Made by a program: the position numbers and the translations under genes
From: an uncultured Acidobacteriia bacterium
GTDB taxonomy: Bacteria > Acidobacteriota > Terriglobia > Bryobacterales > Bryobacteraceae
DNA: 64,000 nt
Assembly: GCA_903875575.1 (NCBI GenBank)
Contig: CAIQWJ010000074.1
Coordinates: forward strand, 124,001-188,000
Direction of reading: 5' to 3'
In this document: piece by piece, positions 42,754 through 52,389 of the stretch
Numbering within the stretch: the first letter of the stretch is position 1
How the letters are laid out: every line of letters begins with the position of its first letter
The notes under the pieces: generated by a model
Seen by the model: the letters and a program-made list of their open reading frames with translations, nothing else
The model's database searches: none
What the model was told of the DNA's origin: nothing

Positions 42754-45700
42754 ATGATCAATCTGCTCGTCAATTTTGCGCTCAACAATCGTTTTCTGAT
42801 TCTGCTGGTCACGCTGCTGCTGCTGGTCTGGGGTGCCATCTCATTCCATAATCTGCCGGTGGAAGCTTACCCGGACGTGGCCAACAACTACGTACAGGTG
42901 ATTACACAATGGCCAGGACGCGCCGCCGAAGAAGTGGAACAGCAGGTGACGATTCCGCTCGAGATCTCCATGAACGGCATTCCGCATCTGGATCACCTGC
43001 GGTCTACGTCACTGTTCGGGCTGTCGAGCCTGATGCTGGTGTTCGACGACGACTCCACGAATGACTGGAATCGCCAGAAGGTACTGGAACGTCTTTCGCA
43101 GGTCAATCTGCCGACGGGGTTGCAGCCGCAGATTGGGTCCGACTACAGCCCGGTGGGGCAGATCTATTTCTACACGCTGACCAGCACGAATCCGCAATAC
43201 GATTTGATGGCGCTGAAATCGATTGAAGACTGGACGCTGGAGAAGCAGTTCAAGTCTGTTCCGAACGTGGTGGATGTCAGCAGTTTTGGCGGCACGGTTC
43301 GTGAGTATCAGGTGCGTGTGGACCCGGATAAGCTGGTCGCCTACGGTCTGAGCATCTCTCAGGTGGAACAGCAACTGGCGGCCAATAACGTGAACGCGGG
43401 CGGCAGCTTTATCGAAACCGGAATGCAGCAGATCAACGTCCGCGCCATTGGCCTCGCCTCGAGCGTTCGCGATATCGCGGACACGGTGATCAAGGCGCAA
43501 AACGGTACGCCGCTCCGCATCAGGGACATTGCCACCGTGAGCCAGGGCGAAAGAATACGCCTGGGTCAGATGGGCAAGGCGTTTCTCCGGACCGATGGGA
43601 AGATCAACGATAACAGCGATGTTGTTGCGGGTATCGTATTGCTCCGCAAAGGTGCGGACTCCGATTCGACGCTCGAAGCGATTCACGACAAGGTGAAAGA
43701 GCTGAATGAGAAGATCCTTCCGCCCGGCGTCAAGGTAGTTTCGCATCTGGACCGCAGCAATCTGCTTCACTACACGACCCACACCGTTCTGCACAACCTG
43801 ACCGAGGGAATCATCCTGGTCGCGGTGATCCTGTTTATCTTCCTGGGCAATTTCCGGGGAGCGTTTATCGTGGCACTGACGATTCCGTTCTCGCTGTTAT
43901 TCGCTTCGATCTGTCTGGACCTGAATAAGATTCCGGCCAATCTGCTTTCGCTGGGTGCGCTGGATTTCGGGATGGTAGTGGAAGGCGCGGTCGTCATGGT
44001 GGAGAACATCATCCGCTACATGGCGCACCATAAGAAGGAAGATGGTTCGTCAATCGTCCCGATCCGGAATGCGGCGCACGAAGTGCAGCGGCCGGTGTTT
44101 TACTCGATTGGCATCATCATCACCGCGTACATTCCCATCTTCACGCTGCAGCGCGTCGAAGGCAGACTCTTCAAACCGATGGCGTGGACGGTGTCATTCG
44201 CACTGCTGGGCGCGCTGATCTTCGCCATGCTGGTGGCACCGGTACTCTCCAGTTTCCTTTTCCGGGGGGCGGTTACGGAGTGGCGCAATCCACTGATGAC
44301 TGGCATGACGAACGGTTATCGCTGGCTGGTGGAGCGGGCGATCCGGTTTCGATGGATCACAGTAGCGATTGCCCTCTGTGCATTCGGCACATCGGTGTGG
44401 CTGATGGGGAGCGGTGCCATTGGCTCAGAATTCCTGCCACATCTCGACGAAGGTGCCATCTGGGCACGCGCCACCCTGGCACCCAGTGCCGGACCGACGG
44501 AAGGTACCGCGGTAATGAATCGTGCCAGGGTAATGATTGCATCATTCCCGGAAGTGGTGCAGGTGGTTTCGCAGGTGGGTCGTCCGGACGATGGCACCGA
44601 TACGACCGGTTTCTTCAATACCGAGTATTTTATAGACCTGAAGCCCAAAGAAGAGTGGCGGCCCGTTTTTCATCAGGATAAAGAAGAGTTGATCCAGGCG
44701 ATGGACCGCGAACTCAGCAAGATACCCGGGGCTCTGTGGAACTATTCACAGCCGATCGCGGACAACATGGAAGAAGCGGTCAGCGGCGTGAAGGGCCAGC
44801 TTGCCATCAAGATTTACGGCGAGGACCTGAGGAAGCTGGAGGCCACGGGCGAAAAGATTCTGGAAGTCATGCACACGGTGCCCGGCGTTTCGGATCTCGG
44901 CCTGTTCCGTGTCATAGGACAACCCAACCTGGAATTCACCGTTGACCGGACCAGGGCAGCCCGCTTCGGCATCAATGTGGCGGACGTGCAGGATGCGATT
45001 GAAACCGCTGTGGGCGGCAAGGCCGTCAGCCAGGTCCTGGAAGGTGAGCAGCGCTATGACCTGACAGTTCGTTACGAGCCGCGCTATCGGGGCACGAAAC
45101 AGGCCATCGAGAGTATTCGCTTGCTTGCGCCTTCAGGTGAACGGGTGTCTCTGGCCCAGCTCTGCAATGTGCATGTACTGGACGGGGCATCGGAAATTTA
45201 CCGCGAAGGTAACTCCCGTTACGTTGCGCTCAAGTACAGCGTAGTGGGTCGGGATCTCGGCAGCACGGTGGAAGAAGCGATCACCAAAGTGAATAAGCAG
45301 GTTAAACTTCCCGTGGGCTATACGATTAACTGGGCCGGCGAATATGAGAGCGCCAAGCGTTCTCAGCGTCGCCTGATGATCGTGGTCCCTATCACCCTGC
45401 TGGTGATCTGCATGATCCTCTACACGATGTTCGCCTCATTGAAATGGGTGGCACTGATTCTGGCGAATGTCGCTATGGCGCCGATCGGCGGATTGCTGGC
45501 GCTGTTATTTACAGGTACTCACTTCAGTGTTTCATCGGGTGTGGGTTTCCTCGCGCTGTTCGGCGTTTCGGTGCAAACCGGCGTAATCATGCTCGAATAC
45601 ATCAATCAGTTGCGCGCTCGCGGACAAACAATACTGGACGCCGCGGTGGAAGGCTCCGTCCGCAGACTGCGGCCCATCATGATGACGATGCTGGTGGCGA

Positions 45701-45903
45701 GTTTCGGCTTGCTGCCCGCGGCACTTTCGCGTGGCATCGGCTCAGATTCGCAGCGCCCTTTTGCCATTGTGATTGTTGGCGGGCTCGTCGCCGCGCTCTT
45801 GCTGGGAATCTTCCTTTTGCCTACCCTCTACGTCTGGTGCGCGAGCGAAAAAGACACCTTACCCGCGCCGGAGGCGGAGGGCGCGGAGCCCCACGGAGCG
45901 TAG
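42754..45903 (+). CDS. Heavy-metal-type RND efflux pump (CzcA/CusA family)
   Basis: A 1049-residue inner-membrane proton antiporter with twelve membrane helices and two large periplasmic loops. It has the HME-RND hallmarks: VEAYPDVANNYVQVITQWPGR near the start, the helix-4 charge motif ALDFGMVVEGAVVMVENI, and GVGFLALFGVSVQTGVIMLEY near the C-terminus. In CzcA the proton-relay residues are D402, D408 and E415; the matching residues here are D404, E410 and E417, so the second Asp is Glu. The metal cannot be told from sequence. It completes the CBA operon. Confidence 0.95.
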   Translation: MINLLVNFALNNRFLILLVTLLLLVWGAISFHNLPVEAYPDVANNYVQVITQWPGRAAEEVEQQVTIPLEISMNGIPHLDHLRSTSLFGLSSLMLVFDDDSTNDWNRQKVLERLSQVNLPTGLQPQIGSDYSPVGQIYFYTLTSTNPQYDLMALKSIEDWTLEKQFKSVPNVVDVSSFGGTVREYQVRVDPDKLVAYGLSISQVEQQLAANNVNAGGSFIETGMQQINVRAIGLASSVRDIADTVIKAQNGTPLRIRDIATVSQGERIRLGQMGKAFLRTDGKINDNSDVVAGIVLLRKGADSDSTLEAIHDKVKELNEKILPPGVKVVSHLDRSNLLHYTTHTVLHNLTEGIILVAVILFIFLGNFRGAFIVALTIPFSLLFASICLDLNKIPANLLSLGALDFGMVVEGAVVMVENIIRYMAHHKKEDGSSIVPIRNAAHEVQRPVFYSIGIIITAYIPIFTLQRVEGRLFKPMAWTVSFALLGALIFAMLVAPVLSSFLFRGAVTEWRNPLMTGMTNGYRWLVERAIRFRWITVAIALCAFGTSVWLMGSGAIGSEFLPHLDEGAIWARATLAPSAGPTEGTAVMNRARVMIASFPEVVQVVSQVGRPDDGTDTTGFFNTEYFIDLKPKEEWRPVFHQDKEELIQAMDRELSKIPGALWNYSQPIADNMEEAVSGVKGQLAIKIYGEDLRKLEATGEKILEVMHTVPGVSDLGLFRVIGQPNLEFTVDRTRAARFGINVADVQDAIETAVGGKAVSQVLEGEQRYDLTVRYEPRYRGTKQAIESIRLLAPSGERVSLAQLCNVHVLDGASEIYREGNSRYVALKYSVVGRDLGSTVEEAITKVNKQVKLPVGYTINWAGEYESAKRSQRRLMIVVPITLLVICMILYTMFASLKWVALILANVAMAPIGGLLALLFTGTHFSVSSGVGFLALFGVSVQTGVIMLEYINQLRARGQTILDAAVEGSVRRLRPIMMTMLVASFGLLPAALSRGIGSDSQRPFAIVIVGGLVAALLLGIFLLPTLYVWCASEKDTLPAPEAEGAEPHGA

Positions 45904-45949
45904 TTGTTCAGCGCACCAGCGATGTGATGGTCGAGATGTATTGAAAGAA

Positions 45950-46213
45950 ATGGAACCGCGACTCACAGATACGAGGTCCCGGCATCGCCGCAGCGGGAAG
46001 CTCACGGAAGGGCAGGTGCCACCGAAGTCCATGCCCTTCCCGACGTGGATTACGGTCTCCTTTGTTCTGATTATTGGCCTGATCCTCTGGATTGGCGTCC
46101 TCTCGGATGCGTCGGGCCATTTCACGATGCCGGGCAGCGGTTCGCTTCTGTACGTTGGCGGCGTGATTTGCGTAACCGTCATATTGGTTTGGCTGGATCG
46201 AAGGCAAAAGTAA
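45950..46213 (+). CDS. Small membrane protein downstream of the efflux pump
   Basis: An 87-residue product from ATG 45950; ATG 46031 gives a shorter one. A basic N-terminus is followed by two membrane helices (TWITVSFVLIIGLILWIGVL and SLLYVGGVICVTVILVWLD) and a terminal RRQK. It may be part of the efflux operon, starting 46 nt behind the pump. The longer ORF reaching back into the pump gene is out of frame with it and not real. No family can be named. Confidence 0.5.
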   Translation: MEPRLTDTRSRHRRSGKLTEGQVPPKSMPFPTWITVSFVLIIGLILWIGVLSDASGHFTMPGSGSLLYVGGVICVTVILVWLDRRQK

Positions 46214-46217
46214 GCTT

Positions 46218-46873
46218 ATTAGAAGAATTTCTATTCTGGCGTTCGGAATCGTATGCCTGCTGCTGGCGGACGATCAGATACCGCAAAAACTTCAGGTTTC
46301 GAACACTCAGAAGGCAGACTTTCCGGAAAGCGGAACACTGCACCTGAAGAATTCCACCGGGGAAGTCAGGATTGAAGGGTGGGATCAGCCCAGGGTGGAG
46401 ATCACGACCACAACCACATGGAAGTCGGCATTCACTACGAAGACATCTTCCGCCGTGCGCGATCGGGCGTCGGCGCAGTTGGCCGCAGTGAAGGTGACTA
46501 CATCGGTGCAGGGCGGCGAAGTGGTCGTGGCCACAGAGTTCCCGAGAGAGCGACGGTACCTGCCGCGTCCTTCAGTGGGAGCCAGAGACTTCGACCTCGA
46601 ATATCGCATAATGGTGCCGCGCAATGCGAAAATTCTGGTAGATCACGACGCTGGCGAGCCATCATCGTGTTGCGCGTTCCGCAGACCGCGCAGTATTCAA
46701 TCGACGCGAAGAGCCGGATCGGGGACGTAACGTCTGACCTGCCGGGTAGCGAGTCGCGTAAACACTTCGGCCATGTGTTTGTCCGGAACGCAACGGAACC
46801 GCACGCGCTGTACCTGAGAACCGGTTTTGGCGACATCATGATCCTGCGGATTCACAGGCCGGCTGGTTTGTAG
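46218..46873 (+). pseudogene. Exported beta-rich protein gene without start codon and with a frameshift
   Basis: The first part, in the frame of 46218, reads RRISILAFGIVCLLLADDQ (signal-like), then SGTLHLKNSTGEVRIEGWDQ, VEITTTTTWKSAF and DLEYRIMVPRNAKILVDHDA. This resembles adhesin-like beta-solenoid proteins such as DUF4097. The frame has no ATG, GTG or TTG at its beginning (ATT at 46218 is the only candidate). Near 46660 it shifts to a second frame that continues IIVLRVPQTAQYSIDAKSRI, then GDVTSDLPGSES, and ends GFGDIMILRIHRPAGL. Two defects in one gene argue for a pseudogene. It follows the small membrane protein by 4 nt. Confidence 0.6.
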
Positions 46874-46905
46874 GCGGACACGGTTCAATATCTCCGGAAA
46901 CGTAG

Positions 46906-46935
46906 AAAGGGCGACGCTTCGGCGTCGCCCTTTTT
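46906..46935. terminator. UUCG-loop terminator
   Basis: AAAGGGCGACGC at 46906-46917, the loop TTCG, and GCGTCGCCCTTT followed by Ts to 46935 form a near-perfect 12-bp stem. It has a T-run on the plus strand and a weaker one on the minus strand, so it can end both the convergent plus-strand genes and the bamA-ompH operon. Confidence 0.85.
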
Positions 46936-46958
46936 ACTTGCCGGTTGTTGATCGAATT

Positions 46959-47627
46959 TTATTTTGGGGCCGCTGTGGTTCCGGCGGGTCTGGCCGGAGT
47001 AGTGGCGGGGCCTGCGGCTCTCGGCACCGTTGCTGCCGGTGGCCGTGGTGCAGCGACATTCGCCGCGGGCTTCGCGGCCGGAGCCGCAGCGGCTCCACCA
47101 GCCGGATTCGCCTTGTCGTACGCAGCGATCACAGCCTGCGTGACATCCAGCGCCGTGCCGCAGCAAATCAGATTGTTGGGCTCGCTGCTGACATCGAACA
47201 CGAGCATGATCTGGTTATCCTGCGCGTACTTCGTTACCACCTGGACTATTTTGCCGCCGACATCCTGCAGCATCGTCTGCTCATCCTGCTGGCTGTCCGT
47301 CGTCGCATCGTCCGTATCGCGCTGCAGGGCGGTTTTCAGGCGGGTGATCTCGGCTTCCAGCGTGGCTTTGGCTTCATCGCTGATGGTGTTCTGCTTCTTC
47401 TTGAGATCGTCCTGCTTCTGAGTAATGTCCGCAGCACGCTTCTGAAATTCAGCCTGCATCGGGACGTACTTCTTTTCGAGCTCCGCGATTTTCGCTTTGC
47501 CTTCGACAGTGTTGGCGATGGCCTGCTGCATGTTGATCAGCGCGACTTTGGTTGCCTGGGCATATAAGCCCGCGCTTGAGATCAGCGCCAGAGCCGGGGC
47601 CAGCAAAAACTTCATTTTCATATTCAT
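46959..47627 (-). CDS. OmpH/Skp-family periplasmic chaperone, copy 2
   Basis: A 222-residue exported protein with a signal peptide (FLLAPALALISSAGLYAQ). The OmpH core (about 25-165) opens KVALINMQQAIANTVEGKAK and then forms a long coiled-coil hairpin (ELEKKYVPMQAEFQKRAADI...TDSQQDEQTMLQDVGGKI). The last 55 residues are an Ala/Pro-rich tail (AAPAAKPAANVAAPRPPAAT) not found in E. coli Skp. Skp holds unfolded outer-membrane proteins for BamA. It is the last gene of the bamA operon, 26 nt behind its paralogue. Confidence 0.9.
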   Translation of the reverse strand: MNMKMKFLLAPALALISSAGLYAQATKVALINMQQAIANTVEGKAKIAELEKKYVPMQAEFQKRAADITQKQDDLKKKQNTISDEAKATLEAEITRLKTALQRDTDDATTDSQQDEQTMLQDVGGKIVQVVTKYAQDNQIMLVFDVSSEPNNLICCGTALDVTQAVIAAYDKANPAGGAAAAPAAKPAANVAAPRPPAATVPRAAGPATTPARPAGTTAAPK

Positions 47628-47653
47628 CTCGATTCCTCTATTCTATTTCAGGG

Positions 47654-48346
47654 CTATTTTGCGGACGTTCCGGTCTTCGGGGCCGTGGTGCCAGATGTCT
47701 TTGGTGTAGTCGCTGCAGCAGGAGCCTTTGGTGTCATTGCCGCAGCCGGTTTTGGGGCCGCGGCCGGAGTCGCCGAAGCCGAGGCTTTTTCATAGGCCTG
47801 CACGACCGGCGAAATGATATTCAACGAACCGTCCCCATAAATCATGTTGTTCGGGTTGGCGCTCGAATCCAGAACGAAATTGATCTGGTTTGCCGTCGCG
47901 TATTCGTTGATCACCTGCTGGAGTTTCGGCATGATGGCACCCAGAAGTTTCTGCTCTTCGTCCTGAAGATCCTGCTGCGCGTCTTCCTGTTTCCGCTTGA
48001 GCGTTGTCGTGAGCGCTTCAATCTCAGCCTGCGCGGAAGCAAGAGCCGCCTGGCTCATGGTGCCCCGCCCTTTTGTGAATGCATCCTGTTTCTGCTGGAT
48101 CTGTGCCTGGAGTTTATCCAGCTCTTCTTTTACAGGAGAGAACTTCGTATCGATCGCGGTAGCCGCTTTCTTGCCATCGGAAGTGGCAAGAACGGCCTTC
48201 TGCATGTCAATGATGGCGAACTTCTGCGCGTGCGCGGTTCCGGCGCCGAGCGCCAGGGCCAGAGCGCAGAAGCCCGTCAGTTGACGGCATGTGGCCTTCA
48301 GGTTTCGTCCCGGCGTTGCTAAGTACTGCATAGTTTTGTTGAACAT
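47654..48346 (-). CDS. OmpH/Skp-family periplasmic chaperone, copy 1
   Basis: About 230 residues from ATG 48346 (ATG 48331 is an alternative). A signal peptide (LTGFCALALALGAGTAHA) leads into the OmpH core (QKFAIIDMQKAVLATSDGKK) with a coiled-coil hairpin (EELDKLQAQIQQKQDAFTKG and EIEALTTTLKRKQEDAQQDL) and an Ala/Pro/Thr-rich tail. It resembles the downstream copy along its whole length, including the tail, so the pair came from a tandem duplication, now well diverged. It lies 75 nt downstream of bamA and probably shares its transcript. Confidence 0.9.
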   Translation of the reverse strand: MFNKTMQYLATPGRNLKATCRQLTGFCALALALGAGTAHAQKFAIIDMQKAVLATSDGKKAATAIDTKFSPVKEELDKLQAQIQQKQDAFTKGRGTMSQAALASAQAEIEALTTTLKRKQEDAQQDLQDEEQKLLGAIMPKLQQVINEYATANQINFVLDSSANPNNMIYGDGSLNIISPVVQAYEKASASATPAAAPKPAAAMTPKAPAAATTPKTSGTTAPKTGTSAK

Positions 48347-48421
48347 TCTCAATCTCGGCTTCTCAATCTCGACAGGCCTGAATTTCGGCCAGCCCGCAAA
48401 AGGGATCACTACATCTTACCG

Positions 48422-51397
48422 CTAGAACGTGCGACCGATGGTAAACCGGAAACCATTCTTCTTTTCCAGATCCGGGTATGACGGCGTAACGGTATTGATC
48501 GCGTTGGCTACCGTGGCACCGTTCGGCATCGTGGAAGGATCAAAGACCAGTGGCGAACGGAGGGTCTGCTGCACTGTGGTCGGGTTGTAATAGTAATAGA
48601 TACGGAAAGGAGCCTGCACGATCGGCAGGATCACGGAGACTTCCAGACCAACGGAAGACCGGATCGCCTGCGTACCCGGAGCTATCAGAACCTTGTCCGT
48701 AAAGCCAGCCGACGGGAACTGGTAGTTGAGGCTGTTAATCTGACCCGGATTCACTTTCAGCTGATTGGTAAATACCACCTTGTTCATACCGATGTCCGCG
48801 AAGGGCGAAAGCGTGACGGGGCCAAAGATCGGAATTCGGTATTCAGCATTGATAACGGCCTGGGTATCGCCACCCGGCGTGATGATCTGGTAATAGGGGA
48901 AGGGCAGTGAGATCGTCGTGGACGTGAGCGTGCCGTTGATCAGGTTCTTTTGGGCTCGCTGTGAACCATCCGGATTGAGCACATTCACGCTGGTACTGTT
49001 CGGCAGATAGGCCACCGGGGTGATCTGGAAGAACTGAAAACCACGGACGTCGTTTTCGCCCCCGATAAATGTGCGCGCGAAAGGCGGAACCACCTTGCCC
49101 CCGTAACCGAATTCAGTGGATCCGAGGACGTGCAGAGCGATGGTGTTGTTATGCCAGCGCGGACTCCGGTGAAAGTACTGCATGTCAAACGTCGGCTTGA
49201 TCATATTGACGTTGGCACCAAGCACGCTGCCGGTGAGTTCGATGGAGGCAAAGATGCTCTTGCCCGCGGTCGGGTTCTGGTAGTTGTTGCGGGAGTTGTA
49301 ATTGTAAGACGGGATGATTTTCGCCGTCTTGATTCCACTCAATGAGTTGGGACCGGATACACCCTGGAAATTCAGATAGGTGAAGTAGTTAAGTGCGCCC
49401 GTAGACTGCGTCCGAATACTGGAATCGTCATAACCAATGGATAGACCAAGGCGGGCAAAGCTGCGCTTCAGCGGGTAACTAAGAGAGAAGGCGATGCCCT
49501 TGGAATTCTGGACATAGTTCAGGACATTGGCGCTGCCGAGCGCATCATAAAATGCCGTCACATTCTGTCCGGAAAGAAGGGATTCCTGACGGCCCTGATT
49601 GTAGGAGTAGCGGCGCAGATAAACCTGAATACCCACCTGCAGCGGACGGTCAAAAAGATAGGGTTCGGTAAAGCCCGCGGAGACATTAGTCGTCAGCGTG
49701 CCGACCTGGCCGCCAAGGCTCAGCGTCTCACCCATGCCGAGGAAGTTATTTGTCGAGTAGTTCAGCCCGACGAATGAGCCGGAGATTCCGGAGACGCCGC
49801 CGTTGAGGCTGATGGAATTCTTACCGCGCTCTTTAACCTTCAGGGTGATGTCGACCGTGTTGCCGGAGTTGCGCTTCAAATCGTAAGACTCGTTCTCTTT
49901 CAGGGTTTCGAAATAGCCGAGCTGGTTGAGCCGCAGAATACTCTGATCCCACAGATATGAGTTGTAAACGTCCCCTTCGTCCAGCAGGATCTGGCGGCGA
50001 ATCACTTTGTCGCGGGTAGTCGTGTTACCGGTGAAGTCGATGCGGCGGACGAAAAACTGCTTGCCTTCATCCACATTCATCGTGATGTTGATCTTGTCGG
50101 TATTCGGAACCACGTCGATCTGCGGCTCGCCAACATAGTCGATGTAGCCGTACTGGCTGTAGAGCTTGGTCAGATTCTTGATGCCGTCGCGGAGTTTCTC
50201 GGTTGAGAATGTAGAACCCTGCCGCATGTTGAACGTGTACGTGAGGAAGTCGGTGGAGTGGAAAAGCTTCACGCCGGTGAAATCGATCTTGCTGAGAAAG
50301 AACTTGCGACCCTCTTCAATCGGGATCGTGATGTCTTCGGCGCTGCCCAGATGGTTTTCTTTCAGCAGCGGAATGTGGATCTGGCCGTGCGGACCACCCG
50401 TGGGACGGAGCTTAGTCACCTGATCCAGAACTTTGGCCTCAAAATAGCCTGCTTTCTGGTAAGCGTCACGAATACGTTCCTTATCCTCTTCCAGCTTGGC
50501 TGCATCGTACGTCTTCGGGAATAATTCCTCCAGAAAGATGGAGTGCGGAATGCCGATCGGCTTCAGATTCTTCATCGCGTTAATGATCTCGCGGCGCGTG
50601 AAAGCCTTGTTGCCGATCAAGTTAATCTGGCCAACGTCAACCTTGGGACCCTCTTCCACCACGAACGCAACTTCCATTGAGGACGGTGGGATCTGGTGCA
50701 GTTCCGGGGTGACGGTGGCAAACTGGTGTCCGCGCTCGCCAAGCAGTTCCTTAATAACAATGGCGGCGTGGTTGATGATGTTGGGATCGTACATCGATTC
50801 CTGCACCATGCCGACCTTGCGTTCCTTCAGCCTGTCCAGCACATCGGAAATGGAGGCGGACTTCAGGCCAGGATACGTAATGTTGCGGACCATCCGGCGT
50901 TCGGTGAGTACGAAGCGCAGAATCAGGCCTCCAAGATCGCCCTTTTCGGTTTCCGCGCGAATGTCGTCAAAACGGTTCGTGTTGTAAAGCGCCATGTAAT
51001 CCCGGCGCATGGTCTCTTCGTTATAGACGTCACCCTTACGAGTGAAGATCAGAGCCCTGAGGGTATCCTGGGGAACGCGGCGTGCCCCACGGAACTCGAT
51101 GGCCTCAATGACGTCCGGGGCCAGCGTTTCTCCGGCCGGCGTGGCGGGTGTTGCCGTCGCGGGATTGGGATTCTCAAACTGCGGGGTTTGAACGGGAGCA
51201 GCAGGCGCGCCACCAGGCAGCGCTACGGGCGGCGCGGAGGCGGGAGCCGATTGCGGTATATTTTCGAACGGATTATTCGTCTGCGGGCTGGTCCGCGGAG
51301 GAGTGCTTTGCTGAGCGAGCAGGGTCGACCCGACGGCCAACAGGCCGCTCAGACAAACCATCACTCGGATCAGGCTCACAGGCCTGAGTGAAGTCAT
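48422..51397 (-). CDS. bamA: Outer-membrane protein assembly factor BamA
   Basis: A 991-residue protein from ATG 51397, longer than E. coli BamA (810). After the signal peptide (LIRVMVCLSGLLAVGSTLLAQ) comes a Pro/Ala-rich linker of about 60 residues. POTRA domains follow (for example IEFRGARRVPQDTLRALIFTRKGDVYN, VGQINLIGNKAFTRREIINAM and RIDFTGNTTTRDKVIRRQIL), then a beta-barrel from about 560, with the lid-lock type motif VRGFQF (G-E-N-D-V-R-G-F). It ends in Phe (IGRTF), the usual outer-membrane signal. It inserts beta-barrel proteins and is followed by two Skp-like chaperones. Confidence 0.96.
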   Translation of the reverse strand: MTSLRPVSLIRVMVCLSGLLAVGSTLLAQQSTPPRTSPQTNNPFENIPQSAPASAPPVALPGGAPAAPVQTPQFENPNPATATPATPAGETLAPDVIEAIEFRGARRVPQDTLRALIFTRKGDVYNEETMRRDYMALYNTNRFDDIRAETEKGDLGGLILRFVLTERRMVRNITYPGLKSASISDVLDRLKERKVGMVQESMYDPNIINHAAIVIKELLGERGHQFATVTPELHQIPPSSMEVAFVVEEGPKVDVGQINLIGNKAFTRREIINAMKNLKPIGIPHSIFLEELFPKTYDAAKLEEDKERIRDAYQKAGYFEAKVLDQVTKLRPTGGPHGQIHIPLLKENHLGSAEDITIPIEEGRKFFLSKIDFTGVKLFHSTDFLTYTFNMRQGSTFSTEKLRDGIKNLTKLYSQYGYIDYVGEPQIDVVPNTDKINITMNVDEGKQFFVRRIDFTGNTTTRDKVIRRQILLDEGDVYNSYLWDQSILRLNQLGYFETLKENESYDLKRNSGNTVDITLKVKERGKNSISLNGGVSGISGSFVGLNYSTNNFLGMGETLSLGGQVGTLTTNVSAGFTEPYLFDRPLQVGIQVYLRRYSYNQGRQESLLSGQNVTAFYDALGSANVLNYVQNSKGIAFSLSYPLKRSFARLGLSIGYDDSSIRTQSTGALNYFTYLNFQGVSGPNSLSGIKTAKIIPSYNYNSRNNYQNPTAGKSIFASIELTGSVLGANVNMIKPTFDMQYFHRSPRWHNNTIALHVLGSTEFGYGGKVVPPFARTFIGGENDVRGFQFFQITPVAYLPNSTSVNVLNPDGSQRAQKNLINGTLTSTTISLPFPYYQIITPGGDTQAVINAEYRIPIFGPVTLSPFADIGMNKVVFTNQLKVNPGQINSLNYQFPSAGFTDKVLIAPGTQAIRSSVGLEVSVILPIVQAPFRIYYYYNPTTVQQTLRSPLVFDPSTMPNGATVANAINTVTPSYPDLEKKNGFRFTIGRTF

Positions 51398-51727
51398 GTA
51401 AACCGGGTTCCTTCCCATTTGGTGCAAAATTCAGGGACGCGCCGTAATCGCGTCACGTTCCGCATATGCACGTGAGTGCGCTTTCTGGCGAATACTATAT
51501 TCTAGCGGACTTCCTTCGCTGGCTCAATGTGACTCTGCCGCACAGGTGCCGTTCATCCGGCACTGAAGAACAGTGCGTAGCCGGAACATTCGCCAGATGT
51601 TCGCCCTACTGGTCTACGGCGGACCCGCCAAGTCTGGCCTTGGTCGCGTCGGTTCGTAGAGACATGCTTCGAAGTACCCTGAAGGGCGGGCATTCCAGCC
51701 ACCAGCGGTAATGAGACAATCAATAAT
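51398..51727. other. Divergent intergenic region between bamA and the DUF4149 gene
   Basis: About 330 nt with no convincing gene. On the minus strand, TATAGT (51499-51494) is a possible -10 box for bamA. A small dyad, GTGCCGTTCATCCGGCAC, lies near 51547. The only longer ORF (51466-51711) has no family features and is probably chance. Confidence 0.5.
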
Positions 51728-52381
51728 GTGTTCCGGAACAGAAGGTTTGCGTGTCTTTTTCTGGGAATGTGGCTCGGCGCGGCGCTGGCCGTGGATTTTG
51801 TCGCCACGGAAGCATTTCCCGCCGTCGAGCACTACCTCGCAGATCGAGCAAACCTTGCCGCACGCTACCCGATAAAGGAAGAAGTGCCGCAGGCGCTGCG
51901 GGCGGTGATGCGCCGCAATGCCATGGAAGAGAAGGTTGTTGTGTTCGAGACCTGGGAATGGCTGCAGATTGGCGTGGCAGCCTGTTTCTTTTTTATCGTG
52001 CTCATGGGAGACCGGCCACCCAGGTCCGTTTTGATTGCTGTTCCGGTGATGCTGGTCGTCGTTCTGCTGCAGCGTCTGGTCCTGACGCCGAATTTGACGG
52101 GCGCGGGGAGGGATTTGGCGGATGTTCCGGCGGCGGCGTTGGCTTCGAGTCCGGTTTCGACCCGATTCTGGGCGTTTCATGGCCTCTATTACGGTGCCGA
52201 AGTGTTCAAGCTGCTGCTCGGGGCGGGTGTTGGCGCGAGATTGATGATGCGCACATCTCGCTGGCAACGGAAAGAGGACGAGTCCGCGAAGGAGGGATCG
52301 ACAGGAACCGATCCCTCCGCCGAGCCAGCGGAACCTCCCAAGCCCGGACAGCGCATCCGAAAGCGCCGAAGAGTCGTCTAA
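51728..52381 (+). CDS. DUF4149-type membrane protein
   Basis: A 217-residue inner-membrane protein from GTG 51728. Four membrane helices are seen: FACLFLGMWLGAALAVDFVA, WLQIGVAACFFFIVLMG, LIAVPVMLVVVLLQRLVL and YYGAEVFKLLLGAGVGARL. The N-terminal helix and the RFWAFHGLYYGAEVFKLL segment fit DUF4149. The C-terminal 40 residues are charged and cytoplasmic (KEGSTGTDPSAEPAEPPKP...RIRKRRRVV). Its function is unknown. It is followed 8 nt later by the rhomboid gene, so the two are likely one unit. Confidence 0.7.
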   Translation: MFRNRRFACLFLGMWLGAALAVDFVATEAFPAVEHYLADRANLAARYPIKEEVPQALRAVMRRNAMEEKVVVFETWEWLQIGVAACFFFIVLMGDRPPRSVLIAVPVMLVVVLLQRLVLTPNLTGAGRDLADVPAAALASSPVSTRFWAFHGLYYGAEVFKLLLGAGVGARLMMRTSRWQRKEDESAKEGSTGTDPSAEPAEPPKPGQRIRKRRRVV

Positions 52382-52389
52382 CCAACTAA

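Noticed and set aside
51466-51711. 81-codon ORF between bamA and the DUF4149 gene
   Set aside because: No ribosome-binding site, no domain, and a composition unlike real genes nearby.
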